Shown one piece after another: positions 16,729 to 26,043 of a stretch of DNA of 64,000 nt (within the stretch, counting starts at the first letter, position 1; each line of letters begins with the position of its first letter). The notes beneath the pieces were generated by a model. That model worked only from the letters and a program-made list of their open reading frames with translations. It did not search any database and had not been told where the DNA came from. Source of the stretch: Amphritea atlantica. Its GTDB lineage: Bacteria > Pseudomonadota > Gammaproteobacteria > Pseudomonadales > Balneatricaceae. The DNA lies in contig NZ_JAHKQE010000009.1 in the NCBI RefSeq assembly GCF_018860855.1, positions 212,438 to 276,437 of the forward strand, given 5' to 3'. Both the position numbers and the translations under genes were made by a program.

Positions 16729-18484
16729 CAACAGCACTCCCTGGCTGCAAAAGATGACTCACCAAGGCCCGCAATTTGCCTGCTTTCACCGGTTTGTTTA
16801 ACACAGGTAGACCCTGTGCCCGAAACAGTTTGCGTCCCTCAGGCGAGCGGTCGGCGGTAATAATCGCCGCAGGAATGCTAACGCCTGCATATTCACGCAC
16901 CTGCGCTACCGCCTCAACCCCCGTGGTATCATTATTTAGGTGGAAATCAGCCAGAATCAGCTCTGGTATTAACCCTTCGCTCAGATAGTTCTCAATGGCC
17001 TCAGCCGAATCGATGGCGACATAAACATAACAGCGCCACTGTTCTAACAGCGCTTTCATACTCACCAAAATATCTTGCTCGTTATCAATTACCAGAATCG
17101 CCCGGCCACTCAAATCGTGCTGCGGCAGCTGTTGTGGCTGTAAAATAGGCTCAATCACTTCACCACTGAGAGGCACCGATACACTGAACATCGTGCCTTG
17201 CCCTAACTGAGAACGAACCCCCACTGGATGATCTAACATGCCCGCAATACGCTCAACAATCGCCAGCCCCAAGCCGACCCCCTTACGTCCGGTTTGATAC
17301 TGATGGTCGATCTGCTGAAACTCTCTAAAGATATCATCCAATCGATCTTCGGGAATGCCGGGGCCGGTATCCCACACCTGAATTTCTAGCCAATCTCCAC
17401 GGCGACGGGCACCGAGTAACACGCGCCCCTCAGGGGTATAACGAAATGCATTGCTCAGAAAATTACGTAACACCCGCATCAGTAGACGAGTATCACTATG
17501 AACATTCAGCCGATTGCCACTCACACTAAATTTAACCCGGCGCTGTTCGGCTACTGGCTGAAACTCTACTTGCAGCATCCGAAATAGATAGTTTAGAGGA
17601 ATACTGATCAGATCAGGCTGTACAGCATTCTGATCTAGTCGCGAGATATCCAAAAGGTCGCTCAATAACTCTTCAGCACCTTCCAGAGCAATATGAATAC
17701 GTTCAACAAGATGATTATTGTCTTGTTCTAACTCCCGCTCTTGTAGAGTGGACACCAGCAAGCGCGCAGCATTCAAAGGTTGTAGTAAATCATGACTCGC
17801 CGCCGCGAGGTATTTATCTTTACTCTTATTAGCCTGTTCTGCGGCATCCCGCGCCACTTTTAACGCCTGCTCAATCACACTACGTTCGCTGATCTCACGC
17901 ACCAACTTATCATTCAGCGAGACCAGCTCTTGGGTGCGATCATCGACCCGCACCTCTAACTCTTCGTTTAGTTTCTTAAGTTTATTCTGGGCTTTTTTAC
18001 GCTCGGTGATATCGGCTACAAACACCTCAAGCAGATCCCCTCTAGCATCTTGCTTTAACAAGACGTTGAGAGAGACATCGACCGCACTACCATCTTGACG
18101 TTTCAAGCGGGTTTCATAGCTCAACAACTTGCCATATAGCTGTAATCTTTCTAGGAACAAAGGATATTCATCAGCATCAAACAGCAGGTCAGCGGCAAAA
18201 GACTCCACTCGACCACATAATTGCTCGGCGTCGGTATAGCCACAGATTCTCGCCAAGGCAGAGTTAGCGGTGATTAAACCTTGGTTCAGCCGCGCCTGAA
18301 AGATACCGTGCTGAGCATGATCAAAGATCAATTTATAACGATTCTTCTCAGCTTCCAGCTCTTCAATTTTAGCTAGCAGCTCAGGATAATGACTCTTTCG
18401 GGCTGATTGACCGCCCAGCCCCATCAAGCGCTCGACGGTGAGGCGATCACTGGGAGAATAAGTCACCTCAGAGCGCTTCTTCAT
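16721..18484 (-). CDS. ercS': ErcS'/NahK-type PAS hybrid histidine kinase
   Basis: Cytosolic hybrid kinase of about 587 residues: PAS domain (about 47-165), coiled coil (about 165-225), HisKA with AAASHDLLQPLNAARL (His231), an ATPase domain with NFLSNAFRYTPEG, WDTGPGIPEDRL and KGVGLGLAIVERI, then a receiver domain (about 460-580) with phospho-acceptor Asp513 in LILADFHL and Lys564 in LNKPVK. This matches the NahK/ErcS' family, which in Pseudomonas is paired with ErcA in control of alcohol oxidation. ATG 18484 has GAGGTGG just upstream and overlaps the end of the ErcA-like gene; another ATG lies at 18499. The ligand sensed by the PAS domain is unknown. Confidence 0.85.
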   Translation of the reverse strand: MKKRSEVTYSPSDRLTVERLMGLGGQSARKSHYPELLAKIEELEAEKNRYKLIFDHAQHGIFQARLNQGLITANSALARICGYTDAEQLCGRVESFAADLLFDADEYPLFLERLQLYGKLLSYETRLKRQDGSAVDVSLNVLLKQDARGDLLEVFVADITERKKAQNKLKKLNEELEVRVDDRTQELVSLNDKLVREISERSVIEQALKVARDAAEQANKSKDKYLAAASHDLLQPLNAARLLVSTLQERELEQDNNHLVERIHIALEGAEELLSDLLDISRLDQNAVQPDLISIPLNYLFRMLQVEFQPVAEQRRVKFSVSGNRLNVHSDTRLLMRVLRNFLSNAFRYTPEGRVLLGARRRGDWLEIQVWDTGPGIPEDRLDDIFREFQQIDHQYQTGRKGVGLGLAIVERIAGMLDHPVGVRSQLGQGTMFSVSVPLSGEVIEPILQPQQLPQHDLSGRAILVIDNEQDILVSMKALLEQWRCYVYVAIDSAEAIENYLSEGLIPELILADFHLNNDTTGVEAVAQVREYAGVSIPAAIITADRSPEGRKLFRAQGLPVLNKPVKAGKLRALVSHLLQPGSAVDG

Positions 18485-19631
18485 AGACCACCTCGACATC
18501 CCGCTTACTGGATTTACGCGGATTGGTCAAAATACAGGGGTCTTGAATCGCTTTCGCTGACAGAATAGGAATATCACTGAGGTTCACCCCTCGCTCGGCC
18601 AGACCATCAATTAAGCCAACATCCCGTTTCAGTTGAATCACTCGGTCCTGCAGCCGTTTATGCACCATTTGGTTGTTCATGCCGCGGGTATCAATCCCCA
18701 TCGTCTCGGCAATCACGCGAAATTTATCCTCGGCGGATTTAAAGTTAAAGCCGATCACATGCTCTAGCAGCATCGCATTGCACATACCATGGGGTAGATC
18801 CAGAAATCCGCCCAAACTATGTGACATCGCATGTACAGCACCGAGAATCGCATTAGAAAAAGCTAACCCCGCTTTCATACTACCGAGCATCACCTGTTCA
18901 CGTAGCTTCAGATCCGTTGGCTCTTTCACCAATGCCACCAGATTATCGTTCACCAGTTTAACGGCATCTAGAGCATGCATATCAGTGAGCGGGCCAGAAC
19001 CGGTCGAAACAAATGCCTCGATCGCGTGCACCAAGGCATCGACGCCAGTACAAGCGGTCAGAAAGGGGTCCATCGTGATTGTCGTTTCCGGATCAATCAG
19101 TGAAACATCCGGTACCACCGCTTTACTGACGATCGAGATTTTCATCTTCTCCTGCTGATCGGAGATGATGGCGAACTGAGAAACATCGGCGGAGGTGCCT
19201 GCCGTGGTGGGGATAAAGATCAATGGTGGGATCGCCACTTCAATGGTATCAACCCCTTCAAATTCTAGAATATGGCGGTTATGGGTGGCGACAATCCCGA
19301 TCCCTTTGGCACAATCCATGGGGCTACCACCGCCCACAGCAACAATTAAATTACAGCCCTGCTGCTGATAGATCTCAGCCCCTTTCATCACCTCTTCTGC
19401 ACGGGGGTTGGGCGAAACCGCAGTAAACAGTTCATATTCAAAACCGGCCAACCGAAGGTCCTGTGCCACATCATCAACCCAACCGGCGGCCAACACACCA
19501 GGATCCGACACCAGTAGAATTTTACGAGCGCCAAAAGAGCGTGCAAAATTAGCCACTGTCTTTCTAGCCCCTGCGCCAAAAACGATTTCAGGCGCCACAA
19601 ATTTACGCAGATTAGCGATATCATTACTCAT
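18468..19631 (-). CDS. ercA: ErcA-like iron-containing alcohol dehydrogenase (regulatory)
   Basis: Group III (iron-type) alcohol dehydrogenase, 387 residues. The NAD-binding turn is AVGGGSPMDCAKG (about residues 98-110). All four metal ligands are present: Asp198 and His202 in GVDALVHAIEAF, His267 in GAVHAMSHSLGG and His281 in LPHGMCNA. It could therefore be catalytically active. The ErcA family in Pseudomonas acts in the regulation of ethanol oxidation and is encoded beside ErcS', the same pairing as here. It is the first gene of the run that ends with the hydrogenase sensor. AGGATTCAAT precedes the ATG. A TATAAT hexamer lies upstream near 19706 on the minus strand, but its -35 is poor. Confidence 0.85.
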   Translation of the reverse strand: MSNDIANLRKFVAPEIVFGAGARKTVANFARSFGARKILLVSDPGVLAAGWVDDVAQDLRLAGFEYELFTAVSPNPRAEEVMKGAEIYQQQGCNLIVAVGGGSPMDCAKGIGIVATHNRHILEFEGVDTIEVAIPPLIFIPTTAGTSADVSQFAIISDQQEKMKISIVSKAVVPDVSLIDPETTITMDPFLTACTGVDALVHAIEAFVSTGSGPLTDMHALDAVKLVNDNLVALVKEPTDLKLREQVMLGSMKAGLAFSNAILGAVHAMSHSLGGFLDLPHGMCNAMLLEHVIGFNFKSAEDKFRVIAETMGIDTRGMNNQMVHKRLQDRVIQLKRDVGLIDGLAERGVNLSDIPILSAKAIQDPCILTNPRKSSKRDVEVVYEEAL

Positions 19632-19728
19632 ATTGAATCCTGATTAGGGCAGACAAGTTATTAATTTTATTGTTGTTTTCCGTACTAATCCATACGAGAA
19701 GCTTTGATTATATCAGTATTGCAGGCAT

Positions 19729-19756
19729 AAAAAAGGCGACCCTAGGGCCGCCTTTA
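19729..19756 (-). terminator. Terminator of htpG
   Basis: Minus-strand stem AAAGGCG/CGCCTTT with an inner CCCTAGGG palindrome, followed by six T. It lies 20 bases past the htpG stop and insulates the ercA promoter. Confidence 0.85.
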
Positions 19757-19776
19757 GTCATAGCGAGAATAACCGT

Positions 19777-21684
19777 TTAGTTAATCAGATTAAGCAATAG
19801 CTTATTCAGACGGCTAACGTAGGCTGCTGGATCATCCAACTGACCACCGGCCGCTAATTGAGCCTGCTCAAAGATAACCAATGCCAGTTCACCGAAACGA
19901 TCTTCATCTGCTTCGTTGTCCAGCTTGCTGATCAGCGGATGCTCTGGGTTAATCTCAAAGATTGGCTTGCTCTCAGGCACAGCCTGACCCGCCGCTTCCA
20001 TGATCTTACGCATCTGTAAGCCCATATCATAGGCCCCCAGTACGACACAGGCAGGCGAGTCTGTCAGACGGTGAGTCACACGTACTTCACTGACTTGCTG
20101 TTCAAGACTGTTTTTAAGACGTTCGGTCAGACCTTCCATCTCTTTAGCAGTTTCTTCCTGCGCTTTTTTCTCTTCTTCGTTCTCAGTTTCGCCGAGATCC
20201 AGCTCGCCCTTGCTGACATCTTGGAATGACTTACCGTCGAAGTCGAACAGTTGGCTCATCAACCACTCATCAACCCGATCAGACATCAGCAATACTTCGA
20301 TACCCTTCTTACGGAAGATTTCGAGATGTGGGCTGTGCTTAGCAGTATTGTAGTTTTCAGCGACGGCGTAGTAGATCTTATCCTGACCTTCCTGCATCCG
20401 TGAAACGTAATCTTCCAGCGATACACTCTGTTCAGACGAATCATTATGGGTCGATGCAAAACGCAGCAGCTTCAACACGGTTTCGCGGTTAGCTGGATCT
20501 TCAGCCGGACCTTCTTTTAGCACTTCGCCGAACTCAGTCCAGAACTTAGCGTATTGCTCAGGATCATTTTTAGCCAGTTTACCCAGCATATCCAGTGAGC
20601 GTTTTGTCAGCTGAGTTTTCAGCTTATCGACCACAGGATCTTTCTGCAGGATTTCACGGGATACGTTGAGTGACAGATCGCTCGTATCAACCACACCTTT
20701 AATAAAGCGTAGGTACATCGGTAGGAACTGGTCAGCTTGGTCCATAATAAAGACCCGCTGAACGTATAGCTTCAAGCCGCGCGGGGTATCACGATTCCAC
20801 AAGTCATAAGGCGCATGGGCCGGTACATACAGCAAGCTGGTGTAATCCAGTTTACCTTCAACCCGGTTATGGCTCCACTTCATAGGATCTTGGAAGTCAT
20901 GGGAGATATGTTTGTAGAACTCTTTAAACTCGTCATCGCTGATATCGCTTTTAGAACGAGTCCAAAGCGCAGTAGCAGAGTTAACGGTTTCATCTTCCGG
21001 TGCCTTAGGCTCTTCACCCTCTTCAACCGGTTCAGGTTCTTTCTGCATAATCACTGGCAGTGAAATATGATCAGAGTATTTACGCACTAACGTACGCAGA
21101 CGGAAGCCATCCGCAAACTCTGACTCTTCATCTTTCAGGTGCAGAATAATGGTGGTACCGCGCTGTGCTTTTTCAACGGTTTCAACGGTAAAGTCACCTT
21201 CACCTTGAGAAACCCAACGCACACCATTGCTAGCAGGCTCACCCGCTTTACGGGTAATCACTTCGACTTCTTTAGCGACGATAAACGCTGAATAGAAACC
21301 TACCCCGAACTGACCGATCAACTGAGAGTCTTTCTTTTGATCGCCGCTCAATTCTGACAGGAATTGAGAAGTACCTGATTTAGCAATTGTCCCCAGGTGC
21401 TCGATAACATCCTGGCGGTTCATCCCCAAACCGTTATCATCGATGGTAACGGTGTTGGCTTCTTTATCGAATTCGACACGAATACGCAGATCGCCATCGC
21501 CTTCGTACAAATCATTATTTGATAATGCTTCAAAGCGCAGCTTATCAGCGGCATCCGACGCATTCGAGATCAGCTCACGAAGAAAGATCTCTTTGTTTGA
21601 ATACAAAGAATGAATCATCAGGTGAAGCAGTTGCTTCACTTCAGTTTGAAAGCCTAGTGTTTCCTGCTGAGTTTCTGTGCTCAT
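19777..21684 (-). CDS. htpG: Chaperone HtpG (Hsp90)
   Basis: Bacterial Hsp90, an ATP-dependent cytosolic chaperone. The 635-residue length is standard. The N-terminal ATP-binding domain has [40 protein letters not shown] and [11 protein letters not shown]. The middle domain has the catalytic Arg region around LNVSREILQ, and the C-terminal dimerisation domain closes the protein. It is monocistronic, with a sigma-32-type promoter upstream and a strong terminator downstream, so heat-shock control is expected. Confidence 0.97.
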   Translation of the reverse strand: MSTETQQETLGFQTEVKQLLHLMIHSLYSNKEIFLRELISNASDAADKLRFEALSNNDLYEGDGDLRIRVEFDKEANTVTIDDNGLGMNRQDVIEHLGTIAKSGTSQFLSELSGDQKKDSQLIGQFGVGFYSAFIVAKEVEVITRKAGEPASNGVRWVSQGEGDFTVETVEKAQRGTTIILHLKDEESEFADGFRLRTLVRKYSDHISLPVIMQKEPEPVEEGEEPKAPEDETVNSATALWTRSKSDISDDEFKEFYKHISHDFQDPMKWSHNRVEGKLDYTSLLYVPAHAPYDLWNRDTPRGLKLYVQRVFIMDQADQFLPMYLRFIKGVVDTSDLSLNVSREILQKDPVVDKLKTQLTKRSLDMLGKLAKNDPEQYAKFWTEFGEVLKEGPAEDPANRETVLKLLRFASTHNDSSEQSVSLEDYVSRMQEGQDKIYYAVAENYNTAKHSPHLEIFRKKGIEVLLMSDRVDEWLMSQLFDFDGKSFQDVSKGELDLGETENEEEKKAQEETAKEMEGLTERLKNSLEQQVSEVRVTHRLTDSPACVVLGAYDMGLQMRKIMEAAGQAVPESKPIFEINPEHPLISKLDNEADEDRFGELALVIFEQAQLAAGGQLDDPAAYVSRLNKLLLNLIN

Positions 21685-21747
21685 CTATCAATTCCCAATC
21701 TTACTGTTACAAAGATTTACTGTTAAAACGAAAACCGTTGAACCTAA

Positions 21748-21775
21748 AGATGGGGCCAGCCCCTTTCTTTTCAAG
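21748..21775 (-). promoter_or_regulatory. Sigma-32 (heat-shock) promoter of htpG
   Basis: On the minus strand CTTGAAA (21769-21775), a 13-base spacer and CCCCATCT (21748-21755) match the RpoH consensus CTTGAAA-N(11-16)-CCCCATNT. It lies about 65 bases upstream of the htpG start. Confidence 0.82.
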
Positions 21776-21801
21776 GGGCCGAAAGTGAAATGGCGTACAA
21801 A

Positions 21802-22512
21802 TTATTCCGTCCGACTGATCACCAACTGACGTAAAGTACTGGAATTAAATTCCCGACGATAGAGGATAACCACCACCCCGCTGGCCATCAGCATGAACAA
21901 CCAAGGATTAATAAACCACGCCAGTACCGACAAGCTAAAATAGTAGGTGCGCAAACCTAAGTTGAAATTATTGGCCGCCATGGAACTCATAATCGCCAGT
22001 CGCGTAGCATGGGCCTGCATTTCAGTTTCGGTGCCATCATTGGGTTGAGGGGCGCCACCGATCATCACCGAGGTAAAGCCATACTGGCGCAAACTCCAAG
22101 TAAACTTTAAAAACGCATAAACAAACATGCTAATTAGCACCAGCAGCTTGAGCTCCCATTCCGCTTTGGTGGCATGACTCGCGAAGGGAAAGTCACCGAC
22201 AACATCAATCGCTTTATCGGTTGAACCTAATACAGTCATTAAGCCCGCTAAAATAAGCATGGTGGAGGACGCAAAAAATGATACGCTACGCTCCAAATTA
22301 GCCACAGCGGCGGTATCAGCAATACGTACCTCGCGACGCAACATGCGAGTCATCCACTCCAGACGGTAATTATGCATCACACTCGCCAAACAGTGACTGT
22401 CTCGAGCCCGGCGGCGAGAGTATGTGTTATAGCCTTTAAAACAGAGCAAAAACCAGCTCAACGCTAAAAGGTTAAGCCAGTTTGAAGAAAGAAAGCCAAG
22501 CAGCTGTTCCAT
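21802..22512 (-). CDS. DUF599 membrane protein
   Basis: A 236-residue membrane protein with about four hydrophobic segments. The pattern LLALSWFLLCFKGYNTYSRR at the N-terminus, YAFLKFTWSLRQYGF and the FNLGLRTYYFSL block are typical of the DUF599 family, whose function is unknown. The open frame extends 52 residues further upstream, but ATG 22512 (MEQLLGF) gives the family start. It has GGGAAT upstream and leaves room for the divergent exporter gene at 22574. It lies upstream of the htpG promoter. Confidence 0.85.
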   Translation of the reverse strand: MEQLLGFLSSNWLNLLALSWFLLCFKGYNTYSRRRARDSHCLASVMHNYRLEWMTRMLRREVRIADTAAVANLERSVSFFASSTMLILAGLMTVLGSTDKAIDVVGDFPFASHATKAEWELKLLVLISMFVYAFLKFTWSLRQYGFTSVMIGGAPQPNDGTETEMQAHATRLAIMSSMAANNFNLGLRTYYFSLSVLAWFINPWLFMLMASGVVVILYRREFNSSTLRQLVISRTE

Positions 22513-22573
22513 GCATATTCCCGAAAGATAAAAACATATCGACATTGTAAATAAAACAACAGGATAGACAACC

Positions 22574-23437
22574 TTGCTCAGCCAATATTCTAACCTTCTT
22601 TTAGGCGCTGCTTTTGCCTTTGCCACCACATTGGTGATGAGTCTGGCCGCCGCCGCAACGAAGTACACCGCCGAGTTTATCTCGATCGAGCAGATCGTGC
22701 TGTTTCAGTACCTTATCTGTACACTCATCATGCTGCCTTGGCTGGGCCGCAAGGGCATTAAAGCGCTGAAAACTCAAAAGCCAGGTTTACATCTAGCCAG
22801 AGGGTTATCGGGCTGGCTCTGCTTTTATGCCTACTATCTCGCGCTCAATGAGATCCCGCTGGGTGAAGCTTCCCTACTACGCAATGCAGCCCCTCTAGTG
22901 GTGCCCTTACTGGTATTGGTTTGGTTAAAAGACCGTATGCCGCTGATCAACTGGCTGCCGGTTATCATCGGTTTTATTGGCATTGCCTTGGTACTAAAAC
23001 CCGAGGGTAACCAATTTAATCCATGGCACCTTGTCGGTGTTGCCTCGGCGATGTTACTGGCGGTATCGATCGTCACGACCCGAGAACTTACGCTCACCGA
23101 GCCCACCAATCGTATTTTATTTTACTATTTCAGTCTATCCGCTCTGTTTTCGCTACCGTTAGCCTTAGTCGACTGGCAACCCATCAACCCCGTCAGCGTA
23201 CCGTTAATCTTAGCCATCAGCTTATCGATCTGGTGCATCATGTGGCTCTACACCAAAGCTTACAGTTATGCGAAAGCCTCCGTGATTGCCCCCATCAGTT
23301 ATTGTGGTGTTCTGTTTGCCGGTTTGCTCGGCTGGCTTTTTTGGCAGCAAGTTCCTGATATGATGTCGATCATTGGTGCAGTGCTGATAATCGGCGGTGG
23401 CATAGGCTCAGTTTGGCTGGGACGGGAGAAAAATTGA
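22574..23437 (+). CDS. DMT-superfamily (EamA) exporter
   Basis: A 287-residue membrane protein with about ten hydrophobic segments in two EamA repeats. The first half has FISIEQIVLFQY and LHLARGLSGWLCFYAYYLAL, the second AYSYAKASVIAPISY and a Gly-rich last helix. Substrate unknown. The likely start is TTG 22574, preceded by AGGATAGACAACC; the next in-frame ATG (22634) would cut into the first helix. The stop overlaps the start of the DUF3301 gene (TGATG), so the two are translationally coupled. Confidence 0.86.
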   Translation: MLSQYSNLLLGAAFAFATTLVMSLAAAATKYTAEFISIEQIVLFQYLICTLIMLPWLGRKGIKALKTQKPGLHLARGLSGWLCFYAYYLALNEIPLGEASLLRNAAPLVVPLLVLVWLKDRMPLINWLPVIIGFIGIALVLKPEGNQFNPWHLVGVASAMLLAVSIVTTRELTLTEPTNRILFYYFSLSALFSLPLALVDWQPINPVSVPLILAISLSIWCIMWLYTKAYSYAKASVIAPISYCGVLFAGLLGWLFWQQVPDMMSIIGAVLIIGGGIGSVWLGREKN

Positions 23438-23754
23438 TGTATCTAGCTCTATCTGATCTATTTTGGCTAACGCTGATTGTTTTATTGCTCTGGCATTGGT
23501 GGCAATCGCTGAAGGTGAAAGAGGTCGCCTTGAAAGCCGCCAGCCGGCACTGTGAAGGACTGGATCTACAACTCTTGGATCAAAGTGTTTATTTACGGGG
23601 CATTTGGTTAAAGCGGAATGATCAAGGCAAGATAAAAATCTGGCGATCTTATCTGTTTGATTTCACCGCTACGGGCGATGACCGAGCGAAAGGGCGCATC
23701 GCCCTACTCGGCTTAGAGGTAACCGGCATTACACTGGATGCCCACCGTATTTAG
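23437..23754 (+). CDS. DUF3301 protein
   Basis: A 105-residue protein with one N-terminal hydrophobic helix (LFWLTLIVLLLWHWWQSL) and a small basic C-terminal domain containing LQLLDQSVYLRGIWLKR and KIWRSYLFDFTATGDDR. This is the DUF3301 family of gammaproteobacteria; its function is unknown. The ATG at 23437 shares a base with the preceding stop and has GGGAG upstream, so the short form is preferred to the longer frame beginning at 23413. Confidence 0.88.
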   Translation: MYLALSDLFWLTLIVLLLWHWWQSLKVKEVALKAASRHCEGLDLQLLDQSVYLRGIWLKRNDQGKIKIWRSYLFDFTATGDDRAKGRIALLGLEVTGITLDAHRI

Positions 23755-23829
23755 ATGGGCATAGTCTGCAGCAGGAAGTTAAACGGCGAAATTAAACGGT
23801 TTAGTTATCCCACAGCATAACCCGAGTGA

Positions 23830-24828
23830 TCAGAGCTGTAACACCACCAGTTTAAGCGGGAACTGACCATCTGGCGAAGGAAAGTCGGCTTCAGGCTCCA
23901 AACGGGTCACCTGCTTGACCGGACAGCCCGCTTTAGTGGCACAACGCTGCACCGTATCCAGCCAGTCCTCATAGTTCACACTGGCAACATTGTTGGCACA
24001 AATTAACTGACCACCGGGCTTAGTCGCTAATAAAGCAGGCTTCAAGACACTGGGATAATCCCGAATCAGATCCACCGTGCCAAACGCACTTTTCGCCCAC
24101 CGAGGTGGGTCAAGAAACACCAAATCAAACTGCTCTTCCCCGATTTTAGGAAAAGGTTTGGGTTTTCGCCCACGGCCCACCCGCTGTTTAATCGGGATGC
24201 CTGCCAACTGTTTGGCGGCAGTAAAAAAGTCACTCTGAAAAAAGCTAATCTGTGATTCATTTAGATTATTCAGTTCCGCATTCTGTCGACCAACATCCAA
24301 CGATCGCGTGGAAAAATCCACATTTAGCACCCGGCTGGCCCCCGCCACAGCGGCCACCACCCCCACACCGCAAGTATATGAAAATAGATTCAATACCGAT
24401 TTACCTGCCGCATGTTGCTGTATCCAACGACGTCCCGCGCGCATATCTAAAAACAGCAGAGGGTCCTGCCCTTCATGCTTGCCTTTGACGCGATAACTCA
24501 CCCCTAGCTCATGGGCAATACCTTCCCAATGATCCACCCGAAAATCATCCCGCCGACGGGAGTTTGGGGAACTTCGATCGTTATAAACACTTTCGAGTTT
24601 ACAACCGAGATAACCTTCAACCTGCTGATGAATTGCGGCCGCCTGCTCTTCGCTAATCGGCTCATGAAATGTCTGAATTAATAACTGCGGACCATAGCGA
24701 TCCACCGTTAGACCCGCACAGCCCTCGTTGACCCCATGAAATAAACGATAACAATCACTGTTTTCAGCGTGCAATGTTTCCAGTAATGAACCGCGATGGG
24801 TCAGTGCCGTTTGAATCAGATCAAGCAT
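23830..24828 (-). CDS. Class I SAM-dependent methyltransferase (RlmI-like)
   Basis: A 332-residue methyltransferase of the group that includes 23S rRNA cytosine-C5 methyltransferase RlmI. The SAM-binding motif I is in VLNLFSYTCGVGVVAA, motif II around VLNVDFSTRSLD and the catalytic-loop motif IV in FDLVFLDPPRWAKS. The N-terminal part has TVDRYGPQLLIQTF and DMRAGRRWIQQ, as in RlmI relatives, but the N-terminal PUA domain of E. coli RlmI is shortened or missing. Target RNA unknown. Start and upstream stop overlap (TAATG), so it is coupled to the LON-domain gene. Confidence 0.85.
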   Translation of the reverse strand: MLDLIQTALTHRGSLLETLHAENSDCYRLFHGVNEGCAGLTVDRYGPQLLIQTFHEPISEEQAAAIHQQVEGYLGCKLESVYNDRSSPNSRRRDDFRVDHWEGIAHELGVSYRVKGKHEGQDPLLFLDMRAGRRWIQQHAAGKSVLNLFSYTCGVGVVAAVAGASRVLNVDFSTRSLDVGRQNAELNNLNESQISFFQSDFFTAAKQLAGIPIKQRVGRGRKPKPFPKIGEEQFDLVFLDPPRWAKSAFGTVDLIRDYPSVLKPALLATKPGGQLICANNVASVNYEDWLDTVQRCATKAGCPVKQVTRLEPEADFPSPDGQFPLKLVVLQL

Positions 24829-25394
24829 TAAAATTCCTCAAGCAGAGTCGCTATCAATTCCAGCCGCTCTATTGGGCTGTCTATTTCTAATAAGCGCTGT
24901 TGGTTGGCGCCTGAAAAAGGTAATAACGATGCTAACTGAAAGCTAAAAGCATCAGCCGTATCGATATTAATCCGAGAAGCGTCGAATGATAACAGAGAAT
25001 GCTGTTCGAGATGCGTAGAAATCGCGCAGAGCCGCGCTAACGCTTGATCTAAATTCAGATACTGAAAGGCGGCTAACGGCTCGACATTCGCCTGCAGCAA
25101 ACCATCATTTCCCTGAGTAACATTACTCACCCTAACACGCTCTATTCCTTCTACCTGAATACCGATCATCTGGTTTGGTAGTGGCTGCCAGTCAGTAATC
25201 ATAGCGCAGGTACCGATAGGGTAAAAATCGACATCCGGCTTGGTAGCATCTCGCGCTTGAAGAAGCACAAAGGGAGCATTATCAGCAAGGCACTCTTTAA
25301 CCATACGTCGGTAGCGTAACTCAAATATTTGCAACGGAAGAAGCGTACTGGGAAACAGCACCACGGGCAACGGAAATAAGGAAAGTGTTTTCAT
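24828..25394 (-). CDS. LON substrate-binding-domain protein
   Basis: A 188-residue protein consisting only of the Lon N-terminal (substrate-recognition) domain, with no ATPase or protease part. The start LSLFPLPVVLFPSTLLPLQI and the motif FELRYRRMVKECL are diagnostic. Such stand-alone proteins are common in proteobacteria; their role is not known. ATG 25394 is chosen because it puts this motif at the N-terminus as in the family. A longer frame begins at 25442. The stop overlaps the methyltransferase start. Confidence 0.88.
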   Translation of the reverse strand: MKTLSLFPLPVVLFPSTLLPLQIFELRYRRMVKECLADNAPFVLLQARDATKPDVDFYPIGTCAMITDWQPLPNQMIGIQVEGIERVRVSNVTQGNDGLLQANVEPLAAFQYLNLDQALARLCAISTHLEQHSLLSFDASRINIDTADAFSFQLASLLPFSGANQQRLLEIDSPIERLELIATLLEEF

Positions 25395-25492
25395 CGCTTT
25401 ATTATAGAGGGTTATATTAGCGATCCCCGTCTCCTTATCCATCGCAACAATCTAAAGAGACATCACGGCAACCTGTGTATCGCCAGAAAAGC

Positions 25493-25528
25493 AAAAACGC
25501 ATCGGCTGTTATAGCAGCGATGCGTTTT
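25493..25528 (-). terminator. Terminator after the DsrE-family gene
   Basis: Minus-strand stem AAAACGCATCG/CGATGCGTTTT around a 13-base loop, with Ts following. It lies 20 bases past the stop of the DsrE-like gene. Confidence 0.8.
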
Positions 25529-25547
25529 ATTCTGTAGCGGTAAGGTG

Positions 25548-25982
25548 TTAGAAGTTAAATACCCGCGCCTCTTCATCCATCAGTGCATCGGCCATTGCTG
25601 CCGGCTTAGCCGCACCAACACCCTCCAGCAACGCATCCATCCCGACACCTTTATTCGGCAGATACAGCGCACAGACATCAACCTTCGCACCACCCGACAT
25701 AAGCTTTTGCATCAGCTGTTCAGGGGTCACATTTTTAGGTTTCAAGGGCGTTGACTGATGCCCTTTCAATGCCATATCACCCGCACTATCACATAACAGC
25801 ACACTCACCCGTGCGCCCTTCGCCTGCATTGCATTACCGAGCACCATCGCCATACCGCGGGTCTGCTGTTCCGCACTGGTCAGCGTAATAACAACTTTAT
25901 CGACGGTATTGTCGGCAGTAGCAGCTACAGGCGACATTAGTGAGGCGGCTACCACTGCAGAGGATATTACTTTCTTCATCAT
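25548..25982 (-). CDS. Exported DsrE-family protein
   Basis: A 144-residue protein with an N-terminal signal peptide (MMKKVISSAVVAASLMSPVAATA) and a DsrE/DsrF-like domain (VVITLTSAEQQTRGMAMVL; SVLLCDSAGDMAL with a Cys; VDVCALYLPNKGV with a second Cys). DsrE-like proteins carry or relay sulfur, but an exported form is of unknown role. Adjacent ATG codons at 25982 and 25979 follow a GGAGATGAC ribosome-binding sequence. It lies about 60 bases downstream of an exported rhodanese gene, so a periplasmic sulfur-relay pair is a reasonable inference. Confidence 0.85.
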   Translation of the reverse strand: MMKKVISSAVVAASLMSPVAATADNTVDKVVITLTSAEQQTRGMAMVLGNAMQAKGARVSVLLCDSAGDMALKGHQSTPLKPKNVTPEQLMQKLMSGGAKVDVCALYLPNKGVGMDALLEGVGAAKPAAMADALMDEEARVFNF

Positions 25983-26043
25983 GTCATCTCCATAAGACAA
26001 AGAGACCCGTTAGCCTCTTTGATAACATAAAACATTAATCTGA

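Noticed and set aside
18673..19158. Plus-strand frame of 161 codons
   Set aside because: Antisense shadow of the ErcA-like gene, with low-complexity Ser/Thr composition and no ribosome-binding signal.
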